Positions 38,225 to 48,580 of a stretch of 64,000 nucleotides of DNA are shown here, piece after piece (position 1 is the stretch's first letter; every line of letters begins with the position of its first letter). The stretch covers positions 52,991,642-53,055,641 of the forward strand of contig NW_020312848.1 in NCBI RefSeq assembly GCF_003265705.1, given 5' to 3'. The translations under genes and the position numbers were made by a program. The notes under the pieces were generated by a model. It was not told the DNA's origin, did not search any database, and worked only from the letters and a program-made list of their open reading frames with translations. This DNA is from Callorhinus ursinus (lineage: Eukaryota; Chordata; Mammalia; Carnivora; Otariidae).

Positions 38225-38831
38225 CATTGTTATTATTAAAGGTGGTCTCTCAGGGGTCTCCCAGCCAGTGATGCTCTTACTGTGGATGAATGTGGTGAAG
38301 ATGGAGCATGTCCTGAGCATTAAGCCACAGCACAAGCTCAAATTACAAGTTTCCTTCGTCAGAGTTGTCACCATCACCCTAAAACTTGGCAATCTTACAG
38401 ACCAAATGCATGTTTTAAAGTGAAGAATTTGGCACCACATTGATGCAGAAGGGAAGTTTGATAAATCTGTGATGTTATAGCCTTTCAATTACAATCCCAA
38501 TGAGAAAAATAAACACACATTTACAGTCCAACTTGCGTCTGCTCCTGCTGACATCTCTGGTAACAATGGAAGCAGAACAACCAGAGGCAAAACCAGAAGA
38601 CATGGGTCCAAAACTAAAGGTATGTTTGAATGGCCAGAAGAAAATAACAAGCCACATGTTGTAGAAATCAATAAAACGCATTTACAAGTGCATCACAGAC
38701 AAAAACACCAATAGTGTCTAAATCTCTCAGTTCATCTTGGGAGGACACTGAAGTTAAGTGATGGATGATGGTGGGACGCTGCAGGAAAAGTTCAGAGGCT
38801 GCAGGAGAACAATTAAAAGATGATGAGCTTC

Positions 38832-39286
38832 TGTATTAGTTAGCTCAAGCTGCCATAAAAAAAAAAAAAACAACACAAACTGGGCAGCTTTAAACAACAG
38901 ACATTTATTTTGTAACAGTTCTGGAGGCTAGAAGTCCATGTTCATGGTGCCAGTAAATTTGGTTTGTGGTGAGAACCCTCTTCCTGGCTTGTAGACACCT
39001 GCCTTCTAGCTGTGTGCTCACATGGCCTTTCCTTTGTACTCATATGGAGAAAGAGAGAGAGAGTGCGTGGGAACAGGAGCGGGAGTGGGGGAGAGAGGAA
39101 GATCCATCTCTGGTGTCTCTTCCTCTTCTCATAAAGACACCAGTTCAACTGGACTAGAGTCCTGCCTTTATAACCTCATTTAACCTTAATTACCTCCCTA
39201 AAGGCCCTATCTCCAAATACAGTCATATGGGGGAGGGGGTTAGGGTTTCAATATATGAATGGGGCAGCACAATTCAGTCTATAATA
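38832..39286 (-). mobile_element. solo MaLR LTR (MLT1/MST-like)
   Basis: The plus strand reads the complement of a MaLR LTR: 'tgtattagttagctcaagctgcc' at the left edge, 'aaactgggcagctttaaacaacagacatttatttt' near 38877, 'cagttctggaggctagaagtcc' near 38917, 'acctcatttaaccttaattacctccctaaaggccctatctcc' near 39172, and 'cacaattcagtctataata' at the right edge. It has a 5 bp flank pair, GCTTC at 38827-38831 and GCTTT at 39287-39291 (4 of 5 match). It splits the VAPB retrocopy coding region. The short open frames at 38942-39157 lie inside it and are not genes. Confidence 0.85.
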
Positions 39287-39554
39287 GCTTTTTTATATGA
39301 GGAAGACAGTGCAGAGCAATAATTCAACTTCTTCTGGAGTCATAGCTCCTTGCTCTGGGGGTTTCTTTCTTTACTCTTGGGATAATTATAAGGAAAATCT
39401 CCCTATAGAGGCGGCATGCAAAGGATAGAACATCGGATTGATCAATCTACTATATCTTGAGGTTTAAATATATCTTAATAATGTCTAAAAATAAATTAAT
39501 GATTGATGATATCTCACAGGTCTTTCCTTCAAATTACCCCTCCCTATACAAAGA

Positions 39555-39583
39555 TACACACACACACACACACACACACACAA
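39555..39583. repeat. (CA)n microsatellite
   Basis: About 14 uninterrupted CA units within the VAPB-derived 3' UTR. Confidence 0.95.
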
Positions 39584-39606
39584 AACATAATCTTTTAGAC
39601 AATTTA

Positions 39607-39815
39607 TTTTTATTTTTAATTTTTTAAAGATTTTATTTATTTATTTGACACACACACACAGAGCACAAGTAGGCAGAGCAGCAGGCAGAGGGAGAGGGAG
39701 AAGCAGGCTCCCTGCTGAGCAGAGAGCCTGATGCAGGGCTCGATCCCAGGACCCTGAGATAATAACCTGAGCCGAAGGCAGATGTTGAACTGACTGAGCC
39801 ACCCAGGCACCCCTG
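39607..39815 (-). mobile_element. CAN-SINE inside VAPB retrocopy
   Basis: Reverse SINE: 'aaagattttatttatttatttgaca' tail, a CA run, 'gcagagggagagggagaagc', core 'aggaccctgagataataacc', head complement 'actgagccacccaggcaccc'. Perfect 14 bp TSD at 39593-39606 and 39816-39829. The flanking VAPB-like UTR resumes directly after it. Confidence 0.95.
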
Positions 39816-40257
39816 TTTTAGACAATTTAAAATGTATAGTAAATTATTTGGGCAGTGGGTAATGAATGATCTTTATTAAATGACAAGGGGAATTGTAAAT
39901 AATACTATAATGGAGTATTGTAAAGATAATTTTCACCATGTGTAGGCCTTGGTACATGTTGCTAGATTACCAAGGTATTCTTCCTTTCGTTGTTGATACT
40001 GGCCCTTAGGAAGCTGGAATCAAGCATGGTGAGGAGTGTGATCACCTCCATAGAGGAATACACAAACTTTCATTGACTTCAGAGTTTTCTTTCCCATGTC
40101 TTCAATTCTGTTTAAGCCATCAGTTTCATGGAACCAATGAACAGACTCAGAAGCCAAAAAGAATTTCATTGTGGTGATAAGAGACATTCTAGTCATGAAT
40201 GAAGGCATATAGTAACTGATTTACCTAGCGCATTGAAATTTTGCTGCTTTGTTTTCT

Positions 40258-40284
40258 TAAAGGGGACCAAATTGGTCCCCTTTA
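40258..40284. repeat. near-perfect 27 nt palindrome
   Basis: 13 bp arms at 40258-40270 and 40272-40284 are exact reverse complements around a single A. It lies inside the VAPB-derived 3' UTR. Confidence 0.95.
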
Positions 40285-40998
40285 CTGTTGGTACATATAG
40301 TAAAATTGAACTGAGATTAAGAGATGTTTAATGCCTGGTTATTTAATGTATTTCATTTGGTAGTTTTTTTTTAATTGTCACAAGATTACAACTAATGCTG
40401 TGGCTTAAACTCATGTGTCTTAATGAATGCCAGTGGATTAAGTTGGCATTGCCTCTGAGAGCTGTGCTGGCCCCTTATCTCACATTGTTGTGGAAGTTAT
40501 GATTTATTAAATGTTGGAAAACAGGTATAAAGATATGTTTTTCCATGTAAGTAAATAACATTTTTCATAGGAAGGGATGTACTTAGTAACAACAGTCAAA
40601 TCTAGATTATCCTTTCACTGAAGAAGAGTCAGAGAGAAGCTGAACCTAAGCAAAAGCACATACTGTTTTTTCACAACTCCTAACCACCACTTACACTTCT
40701 AACACACTTACCCCCATATCCAGTGCCTTTAGTTTGGAATCATGAAGAGTGATTCAGGCTGCAGAATGGTTAGGAGAGAAGGTAACAAGCTTTGGGTAGA
40801 GGAAGAAAGGAGTGGAAAATGGGGAAAGACTCTTCAGGTCATCCAGAAAATAGTCACTGGGATATGAATATGAACTTTTTTATGATGTAAAAGACCAGTC
40901 CAATTCTGTTTAATTATGTATCATCTTAAAATTAAAAAAATATAAAGCTTCAAAACAGAATTCTTTTTGTCACATTTGCTAAATTGGAGTGCTTACTG

Positions 40999-43900
40999 TT
41001 TTTTTTAATAATTTTTATTGTTATGTTAATCACCATACATCACTAGTTTTTGATGTAGTGTTCCATGATTCATTGTTTGTGCATAACACCCAGTGCTCCA
41101 CGCAGAATGTGCCCTCTTTAATACCCATCACCAGGCTAACCCATCCCCCACCCACTTCCCCTCTAGAACTCTCAGCTTGTTTTTCAGAGTTCATCGTCTC
41201 TAATGGTTCATCTCCCCCACTGACTTACTCCCCTTCATTCTTCCCTTCCTGCTATCTTCTTCTTCTTTTTTTTTTCTTAACATATATTGCATTATTTGTT
41301 TCAGAAGTACAGATCCGTGATTCATCAGTCTTGTACAATTCACAGTGCTCACCATAGCACATACCCACCCCAGTGTCTATCACCCAGCCACCCCATCCCT
41401 CCCACCCCCCACCACTCCAGCAACCCTCAGTTTGTTTCCTGAGATTAAGAATTCCTCATATCAGTGAGGTCATATGATACATGTCTTTCTCTGAATGACT
41501 TATTTCACTCAGCATAACACCCTCCAGTTCTATCCACGTCGTTGCAAATGGCAAGCTCTCATTCCTTTTGATGGCTGCATAATATTCCTTTGTGTATATA
41601 TACCACACCTTCTTTATCCATTCATCTGTCAATGGACATCTTGGCTCTTTCCACAGTTTGGCTATTGTGGACATTGCTGCTATAAACATTGGGGTGAACG
41701 TACCCCTTCGGATCCCTACATTTGTATCTTTGTGGTAAATACCCAGTAGTGCAATTGCTGGATCGTATGGTAGCTCTATTTTCAACTGTTTGAGGAACCT
41801 CCATACTGTTTTCCAGAGTGGTTGCACCAGCTTGCATTCCCACCAACAGTGTAGGAGGGTTCCCCTTTCTCCACATCCCCGCCAACATCTGTCGTTTCCT
41901 GACTTGTTAATTCTGGCCATTCTGACTGGTGTGAGGTGGTGTCTCATGGAGGTTTTGATTTGGATTTCCCTGATGCCGAGCGATGTTGAGCACTTTTTAA
42001 TGTGTCTGTTGGCCATTTGGATGTCTTCTTTGGAAAAATGTCTGTTCATGTCTTCTGCCCATTTCTTGATTGGATCATTTGTTCTTTGGGTGTTGAGTTT
42101 GATAAGTTCTTTATAGATTTTGGATACTAGCCCTTTATCTGATATGTCATTTGCAAATATTTTCTCCCATTCTGTCGGTTGTCTTTTGGTTTTGTGGACT
42201 GTTTCTTTTGCTGTGCAAAAGCTTTTTATCTTGATGAAATCCCAATAGTTCATTTTTGCCCTGGCTTCCCTTGCCTTTGGCGATGTTTCTAGGAAGAAGT
42301 TGCTGCGGCTGAGGTCGAAGAGGTTGCTGCCTGTGTTCTCCTTTAGGATTTTGATGGACTCCTGTCTCACGTTTAGGTCTTTTAACCATTTGGAGTCTAT
42401 TTTTGTGTGTGGTGTAAGGAAATGGTCCAGTTTCATTCTTCTGCATGTGGCTGTCCAATTTTCCCATTTCAACCATTTGTTGAGGAGACTGTCTTTTTTC
42501 CATTGGACATTCTTTCCTGCTTTGTCAAAGATGAGTTGACCATAGAGTTGAGGGTCCATTTCTGGGCTCTCGATTCTGTTCCATTGATCTATGTGTCTGT
42601 TTTTGTGCCAGTACCATACTGTCTTGATGATGACAGCTTTGTAATAGAGCTGGAAGTCCGGAATGGTGATGCCGCCAGCTTTGCTTTTCTTTTTCAATAT
42701 TCCTCTGGCTATTCGGGGTCTCTTCCGGTTCCATACAAATGTTAGGATTATTTGTTCCATTTCTTTGAAAAAGGTGGATGGTATTTTGATGGGGATTGCA
42801 TTGAATGTGTAGATTGCTCTAGGTAGCACTGACATCTTCACAATGTTTGTTCTTCCAATCCATGAGCATGGAACTTTTTCCATTTCTTTGTGTCTTCTTC
42901 AATTTCTTTCATGAGTATTTTATAGTTTTCTGAGTACAGATCCTTTGCCTCTTTTGTTAAATTTATTCCTAGGTATCTTATGGTTTTGGGTGCAATTGTA
43001 AATGGGATCGACTCCTTGATTTGTCTCTCTTCTGTCTTGTTGTTGGTGTATAGGAATGCCACTGATTTCTGTGCATTGATTTTATATCCTGCTACTTTTA
43101 CTGAATTCCTGTATGAGTTCTAGCAGTTTTGGGGTGGAGTCTTTTGGGTTTTCCACATACAGTATCATATCATCTGCAAAGAGTGAGAGTTTGACTTCCT
43201 CTTTGCCGATTTGGATGCCTTTGATTTCTTTTTGTTGTCTGATTGCTGTGGCTAGGACTTCTAATACTATGTTGAATAGCAGTGGTGAGAGTGGACATCC
43301 CTGCCGCATTCCTTACCTTAGGGGAGAAGCTCTCAGCTTTTCCCCATTGAGAATGATAGTCGCTGTAGGTTTTTCATAGATTGCTTTTATGATATTGAGA
43401 TATGTACCCTCTATCCCTATACTCTGAAGAGCTTTGATCAAGAAAGGATGCTGTACTTTGTCAAATGCTTTTTCTGCATCTATTGAGAGGATCATATGAT
43501 TCTTGTTCTTTCTTTTGTTAATGTATTGTATCACGTTGATTGATTTGCAGATGTTGAACCAAGCTTGCAGCCCAGGGATAAATCCCACTTGGTCATGGTG
43601 AATAATTCTTTTAATGTACTGTTGGATCCTATTGGCTAGTATTTTGGTGAGAATTTTTGCATCCATGTTCATCAAGGTTATTGGTCTGTAATTCTCCTTT
43701 TTGATGGGGTCTTTGTCTGGTTTGGGGATCAAGGTAATGGTGGCCTCATAAAATGAGTTTGGAGTTTTCCTTCCATTTCTATTTTTTGGAACAGTTTCAG
43801 GAGAATAGGTATTAATTCTTCTTTAAATGTCTGATAGAATTCCCCTGGGAAGCCATCTGGCCCTGGGCTTTTGTTTGTTGGGAGATTTTTTGATGACTGC

Positions 43901-44080
43901 TTCAATTTCCTTAGTGGTTATAGGGCTGTTCAGGTTTTCTATTTCTTCCTGGTTCAGTTTTGGTAGTTGATACATCTCTAGGAATGCACCCATTTCTTCC
44001 AGGTTATCTAATTTGCTGGCATAGATTTTCTCATAATATGTTCACATAATATGTTCTTATAATTGTTTGTATTTCTTTGC
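40999..44080 (-). mobile_element. 5'-truncated caniform L1 (about 3.1 kb)
   Basis: A reverse-strand L1 with its poly-A at 40999-41006 (seen as T run), a complete 3' UTR (41007-41455) that matches the insertion at 13.8 kb in reverse, and the RT to C-terminal part of ORF2. It stops near 44080 in the ORF2 region before the RT core, so ORF1, the endonuclease and the 5' UTR are absent. A 13 bp tandem duplication lies near the 5' end (44032-44044 and 44045-44057). I see no clear TSD. It abuts the end of the VAPB retrocopy. Confidence 0.95.
41456..43768 (-). pseudogene. L1 ORF2 remnant (reverse transcriptase and C-terminal domain)
   Basis: ORF2 supplies endonuclease and reverse transcriptase for L1 retrotransposition. 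Here only the RT half remains. Motif A ([12 protein letters not shown], near 43460-43490), the [12 protein letters not shown] motif (from 43306) and the catalytic FADD (43169-43180) are present. The longest open piece (42883-41456, 475 codons) carries the C-terminal Cys/His motif CWRGC...HCWWEC and ends at the normal stop region. Inactivating changes seen: a probable one-base deletion near 43766, a stop at 43313-43315 just before the RQG motif, one extra base in the T run at 43096-43099, and one base lost near 42872-42876. With no endonuclease and four lesions it cannot make active protein. The several plus-strand open frames opposite it are shadows. Confidence 0.93.
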
Positions 44081-44714
44081 TATTCTTTTTTAAAAAAAAG
44101 AAAAAAAGAAAAAAGAAAGGGAGAGAATGTGATCGGGCACTTGTTAAATGTCTGATGGATGACCAAATAAATAAGTTATGGTAAGTTTATTACAATAGTG
44201 TTCAATTATTTTAAATAATGAGTACAAATGTGTTACCATGACCAAAACATACCATTCCTAAGTATACATGATTAAGATTAAGGAACAAAAAGCAAGTTTC
44301 AGAACTATATTCATTGTACTATCTCACTTATTTAAAGAAACAAGGAATGCATATAACATTTTTGTATATATTCAGCAAATACTTGGAAAAATGCACAACA
44401 AACTTCATAATGATCACATGGAGGGAGGGTGAGAGAATGTCTGCATTGTATATTGGATCCTTCTGTGCCACTTGAATTTTTTAACAGAAGCATCTGTTGA
44501 ATTTATAATTTAAGACATGTTAAACAAATCAAAAAGAGATATACTGATAGATTTTACCCATATATATAAAATTAAGATTTCCCACAAAATTAAGAAGTGG
44601 AAATGAACTAGAAACACATACACACACATGCACGCAAAGAGACTAACAGTTAAAATGAACAAATTGCATGAGTAGTAATTAATGCATTCAACATTAAAAT
44701 ATATCTGTTCATTA
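44081..44714. other. anonymous AT-rich sequence
   Basis: An A/G-rich tract lies at 44091-44130. Nothing else recognised. Confidence 0.5.
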
Positions 44715-45020
44715 GTTGGTTACTATGTATCTAACATTTTTAGATAGTGTATATGCAAACATGAGCATGAACCATTGTTCTCAAGGAGCTTCCAATCTAG
44801 TGGAAGAGACAGAAGAGTAAATATGAAATTCTGATTCAAAGTGATAATACATATGACATGAAAATGATGGGCAGACATAGAGAACAAATGTACCCTGAAT
44901 TTCTAAATATATGTACTAAGCTGAGACCCAACAGGCAAGTGGGAGTTATCCAGAGAAGAAAGGATATTCCAGGTAGCAACAATAGCAAGTGCAAAGGCCC
45001 AGAACAAGTAAAAGTGTCAC
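44715..45020 (-). repeat. L2 LINE relic
   Basis: 'gttctcaaggagcttccaatctagtgg' near 44777, 'gagttatccagagaagaaaggatattccagg' near 44942 and 'agcaagtgcaaaggccc' near 44983 are reverse-strand L2 motifs. Confidence 0.55.
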
Positions 45021-45179
45021 ATGCTGAGAAAACTGCAAATCAGTTTCATTAATGTGTTCCTAATATATATCACAATGCCTGACACATAATACCTGTTTCA
45101 TAGGTATTTAACTGAATGAGTTTGAGCATTTGGGGAAAAGGAGAGGTTGCAAATATCTCATACAAATGACAAGCAAATT

Positions 45180-45960
45180 CAAGAAAAATATATCAATTAA
45201 AATAAAATAATAACAAGGTACCATTTAATTTGCCAAAATATTAAAACAAAAGGAGATACCCAGTATGATTGAGAGTGACCTCGAACTGCCAACATTCTTG
45301 TGCATTTTCACATGTTGAACACTTGAAGAAAGAAAGTTTTGCAAAATAAATCAAGAACTTTAAAAATGTACATGCTTCTGGGGTGACCAGGTGGCTCAAT
45401 TGGTTATGCATCTGACTCTCGATCTCAGTTTGGGTCTTGATCTCAGGGTTGTTAGTTCAAGCCCTGCACTGGGCTCCATGCTGGGCATGTCGCCTACTTA
45501 AAAAAAAAAAAAATGTACATGCTTCTCATCTAACAGTTCTTCTCTTGGGTAACTCTTCTGAAAAACTTTTAGTTCCACCAAAAACATGCCCAAATCTGTG
45601 TACAAATATACCAATTTCCACAGTACTTCCAGTAAGTCAGAAGTGGAAATAACCTAACAGTGAAGAATATTCAAGTTAATTATCCATTCTGCATCATTAA
45701 AAAAGATACCTAAGGAAAGTTTAAAGTTCTCAGGAAAGACCTTTGTTGTGATGTAAAAAATGTAAATTATAAAAATGAGAAGCATACTTTTTTTTTTTTT
45801 AAATGAGGTGCTGTAGAGTAGAGGAAATGCAGCAAAATGTTGACTGTGGTGATGTTAGATGGGAGAACTACAAGTGATACTTTCTCTTTCTTCTACCGCT
45901 CTGTAATTTCTAAGTTTAGTATACATAAGAAAACCACCACATGAACTAAAAAAATTTTTA
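45180..45960 (+). repeat. old L1-type 3' region, split by a SINE
   Basis: 'gtgtacaaatataccaatttcc' near 45598, 'aaataacctaacagtgaagaatattc' near 45647 and 'gcaaaatgttgactgtggtgatg' near 45832 fit the 3' part of an ancient L1 (L1M/HAL1-like). No frame survives. A SINE interrupts it at 45380. Confidence 0.5.
45380..45508 (+). mobile_element. short tRNA-like CAN-SINE variant
   Basis: Forward SINE of the shorter type: 'ggggtgaccaggtggctcaattgg' head, 'cttgatctcagggttgttag', 'gggctccatgctgggcatg' and a plain poly-A tail instead of the CT-rich region. Perfect 18 bp TSD at 45362-45379 and 45509-45526. Confidence 0.93.
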
Positions 45961-46544
45961 AAGATGTACTGATTATCCTAAATTGAAAATATATAGACTT
46001 CTGTGAAGCCACTTAGAAATGATATCTTAAAGCCTGCAATATGGAATAGTGGCTTTGATAGCTCTGTTCTTTTCATGGTAGTTTTGTCAGCTTCCCAAAA
46101 TTAATTTAGAGGTAATCCTTTAAAATTAAAATAGGATTAGCCAAAACTGTTTATTCATGGGGGAAAAGGGTGAAGGAGAGCCAGTTAGAATGAGTCTGGC
46201 TTTGTAGGCAGCCTTTCTAGAGAGGAAGCTCCTAAAATCATGAGATACAGAGTTCCTAGGGGCCTGTGGAAAGAAAGGACAGCCAGAATGGGGATTGCAT
46301 GACATGGCAATATGGTAAAAGCAAGAATGATTTACCATCTAGGTTTTAACTAATATAGATTCAAATCTTCCACTAAACCAATTTTCAGTAATGAATATGT
46401 CAATTAGTTACAAGTTTTTCTTTATACAAGGTTGAATTTTTGACCACTTTATTTTATCTCTTTATCCCAGTGTAAAATTCCAGTAATGGGGGTACAATTT
46501 CAGGTGAATGAATTGTACATTCATTACTGTATAGTTCTCTTTGT
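45961..46544. other. anonymous sequence
   Basis: A 70-codon minus-strand open frame (46126-46338) has no homology that I recognise. Nothing else seen. Confidence 0.4.
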
Positions 46545-46860
46545 CTAATAAAAAATAAACTTTTTCTTGGTACTAAGAGTTCTTTGTATATCAAGGAAAT
46601 TAGCCCCTTGTTTGGCAAATATGTTGCTTATTTGCTCTCATTTGATCATTTATCTTTTGACTTTCTTTACAAATTTTTTTTGCTATGCAGAAATTTCTAA
46701 TGTATCATTTTCTTAAGCTATACTCATGTGTGCAGAAAATAAAAAGATACTATTTTCCTTTGTTTTTGAATATCTTAACTTCACTTATATTTCCAGCAAT
46801 CCTTCCATTCCCCTCTTGTTGCATGTGATAAGAGATGAATTTTCTTCACTTATATAAATC
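46545..46860 (-). repeat. old L1 ORF2 fragment, piece 1
   Basis: Complement of L1 ORF2: 'agagttctttgtatatcaag' near 46576, 'ttagccccttgtttggcaaatatg' near 46600, 'cttttgactttctttacaaa' near 46654, 'tgctatgcagaaatttct' near 46680. Frame destroyed. Confidence 0.65.
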
Positions 46861-47689
46861 CAGGCATTTCAAATTTAAACTATGACAACTCAGGACTTCC
46901 TTCACTCCCCAACCTGAAAAGGCATATAAGTTCTGGGGGTCTTGTAGAGGGTCATGGTGTTGGGGGAATGTGATTAGTCCCTCAGCTGGGTTCTGTTCAC
47001 GTTTGCGTCTGTTGGGATGGCTATTAACACCCACCGATGGTTGGCCTCACTAAAATGGCTGTGGTCCCCAGTTGTACAGTATAGTCCATGCTGCCATCTG
47101 CTGGTGTTTCCTCTTGTTTACAACTGTGATACCTCTTCAGGTCCTCCAGATCACTGTAGAAACTGACAGCTGTATACCTTTAAGGATAATTTCATCTTCT
47201 CTTTTTTTACTCACTGGGGCTACAGAAAGTTGGTGGGATTGTCTCAGCTTCTTCATACAGCCATCCCAGTTGCTCCCATTCTACTGTGATGATGCCAACA
47301 AGGACTCCTGTGAAGAACCCTCCCACTCAGAGTTCCAAATAGGAAGTGAGGTATGGGTCTTTTCTACTCTTAGGTCTTAACCTTCTTTCTCCTACCCTTC
47401 AGAGAATTTTTATTTCATTTTGGGAAAACGAAAATTGAATTATTGTTCTCTATATTTTTTGCCTTAAATCTGGGCCATAGAAAGGCCAAGAAATTGACAC
47501 AATTCTCTTTGACTACCCTGAGGTTGTGTTCCCTCTTTGTGCCAATGAAGACCTTGTGTTTAGTTCTGATGCTTAGATTAACACTGTGGGGCAAAGGAAG
47601 TATAGGAAATAATACATCTACTTGAATTTAATGATATCATCCTGCACCAGGTTTTATGTAGTAAAATTTGTCTATCCTCCTGCTCTTGC
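46861..47689. other. unassigned insert within old L1
   Basis: About 0.8 kb separates two collinear L1 ORF2 pieces. It includes mixed-GC sequence at 46880-47350 that could be an old LTR, but I cannot identify termini. The 102-codon plus-strand open frame at 47072-47380 has no homology known to me. Confidence 0.35.
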
Positions 47690-48125
47690 TTCTGGTTATG
47701 TTTATTCTAAGGTCTTTTCCACCTCAAGATTTTGCAGAATTTTATCTGTATTTTCTTCTAGTATTTTTATAGACTCAACGTTTTAAACATTTAAATCTTG
47801 GACTTATCTGGTATTTATTTTGGTGTACACAGTTAAGACAGGAACCCAGTTTACTAATTTCTCATTTTTTAAAAAAGATTTATTTATTTATTTGAGAGAG
47901 AGAGAGAGAAACCATGTGTGAGCAGGGGGGGGGAGCAGAGGGGGAAGGAGAGGAAGGGGAAAGAATCTCAAGCAGACTCTGGGTGGAGCCTGACATGGGG
48001 CTCCTTTTCACAACCCTGAGATCATGACCTGAGCCAAAACCAAGAGTCCAAGGCTTAACTGACTGAGCCACCCAGGGGCCCAGTTTACTAATTTCTCAAA
48101 ATGACATGGTGGTAACATACTGGTT
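47690..48125 (-). repeat. old L1 ORF2 fragment, piece 2
   Basis: 'attctaaggtcttttccacctcaag' near 47704, 'ttttcttctagtatttttatagac' near 47751, 'tttattttggtgtacacagttaagac' near 47814 and 'cccagtttacta' near 47845 continue the L1 ORF2 complement of piece 1. A SINE splits it. Confidence 0.6.
47865..48078 (-). mobile_element. CAN-SINE inside old L1
   Basis: Reverse SINE: 'aaaaaagatttatttatttatttgag' tail, GA run, G-rich middle, 'cctgagatcatgacctgagcc', a longer 'aaaccaagagtccaaggc' segment of the older subfamily, and head complement 'actgactgagccacccagg'. The flanks repeat over 20 bp (47845-47864 and 48079-48098). Confidence 0.93.
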
Positions 48126-48207
48126 TGGATTTCTTGGAGCAAGATTTAGCCTGAAGTGCTCCAAGATGCCAGAAATAATCATTAATTTCATGACTGAACC
48201 TGTCTTT

Positions 48208-48352
48208 AGAGGTTAGAATAGTGGTTGTCACCTTTGTTTGCCTATTGTAACATGTAGGGATATATAAAAAATACCAGTAAGTTGGTCTTAACCCCTCATG
48301 ATTGTAAAAATCTTCCTGAGTGATTCCAATACAGTTATATTTGAGAACTATT
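48208..48352 (+). repeat. MER5-like hAT relic
   Basis: Starts 'gtggttgtcacctttg', includes 'tgagtgattccaatacag' near 48317 and ends 'atttgagaactatt' near 48340: a MER5-type short hAT element. Confidence 0.5.
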
Positions 48353-48404
48353 AGGTTACAAGCCTATCTTTATGGCAAAAGAGAGCATAAGTGAAACAGA
48401 GCAG

Positions 48405-48580
48405 GGTAGAATGTGCATCCCAATCACCTGGAGGGCCTGCTGAAACCCAGGTTGCTGGGCCCCACTCTCAGAGTTTCTACTTTAGAAGGTCTGGAGTGAT
48501 GCCTAAGAATTAGCATTTCTAACAAGTTCCCGGTTTATACTGATGTTGCTGGTCCAGAGGCCACAATTTGAGAGGAGCTG
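48405..48580 (+). repeat. MER5A-like hAT relic
   Basis: 'agaatgtgcatcccaatcacctgg' near 48409, 'ggttgctgggccccac' near 48450, 'gcatttctaacaagttccc' near 48514, 'gatgttgctggtccagaggccacaatttgag' near 48542: the typical MER5A order. Confidence 0.8.

Larger units (their letters stand above)
38292..40955 (+). pseudogene. VAPB: processed pseudogene of VAPB
   Basis: VAPB is a tail-anchored ER protein whose MSP domain binds FFAT motifs at membrane contact sites. This is an intronless, dead retrocopy. Seen in translation: EHVLSIKPQHKLKLQV from 38304, LKLGNLTD, SVML-stop-PFNYNPNEKNKHTF from 38466, and FEWPEENNKPHVVEINK at 38625-38675. After a 455 bp LTR insertion come MRKTVQSN at 39297 and a hydrophobic tail-anchor remnant ending at a TAG at 39406-39408. 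These follow the order of VAPB from residue 1 to the C-terminus. VAPB-specific residues (NDKPHDVEINK region) exclude its paralogue VAPA. About 30 bp are lost near 38430, shifting the frame. There are in-frame stops, one at 38478-38480. From 39409 to about 40955 the sequence looks like VAPB 3' UTR, ending near 'ataaagcttcaaaa'. That extent rests on recall. A SINE interrupts it at 39607. Confidence 0.8.

Noticed and set aside
38066..38488. 140-codon minus-strand open frame
   Set aside because: It lies antisense to the VAPB retrocopy and the upstream repeats. It has no homology of its own.
38292..38831. Assignment of the retrocopy to VAPA
   Set aside because: The PQHKLKL, LKLGN and NNKPHVVEINK stretches follow VAPB rather than VAPA as I recall them.
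41495..42745. Several plus-strand open frames of 79-112 codons
   Set aside because: All are complements of the L1 ORF2 coding strand.
41456..42883. 475-codon open frame as a functional gene
   Set aside because: It is the C-terminal half of L1 ORF2 in a 5'-truncated copy, with a stop and frameshifts upstream and no endonuclease.
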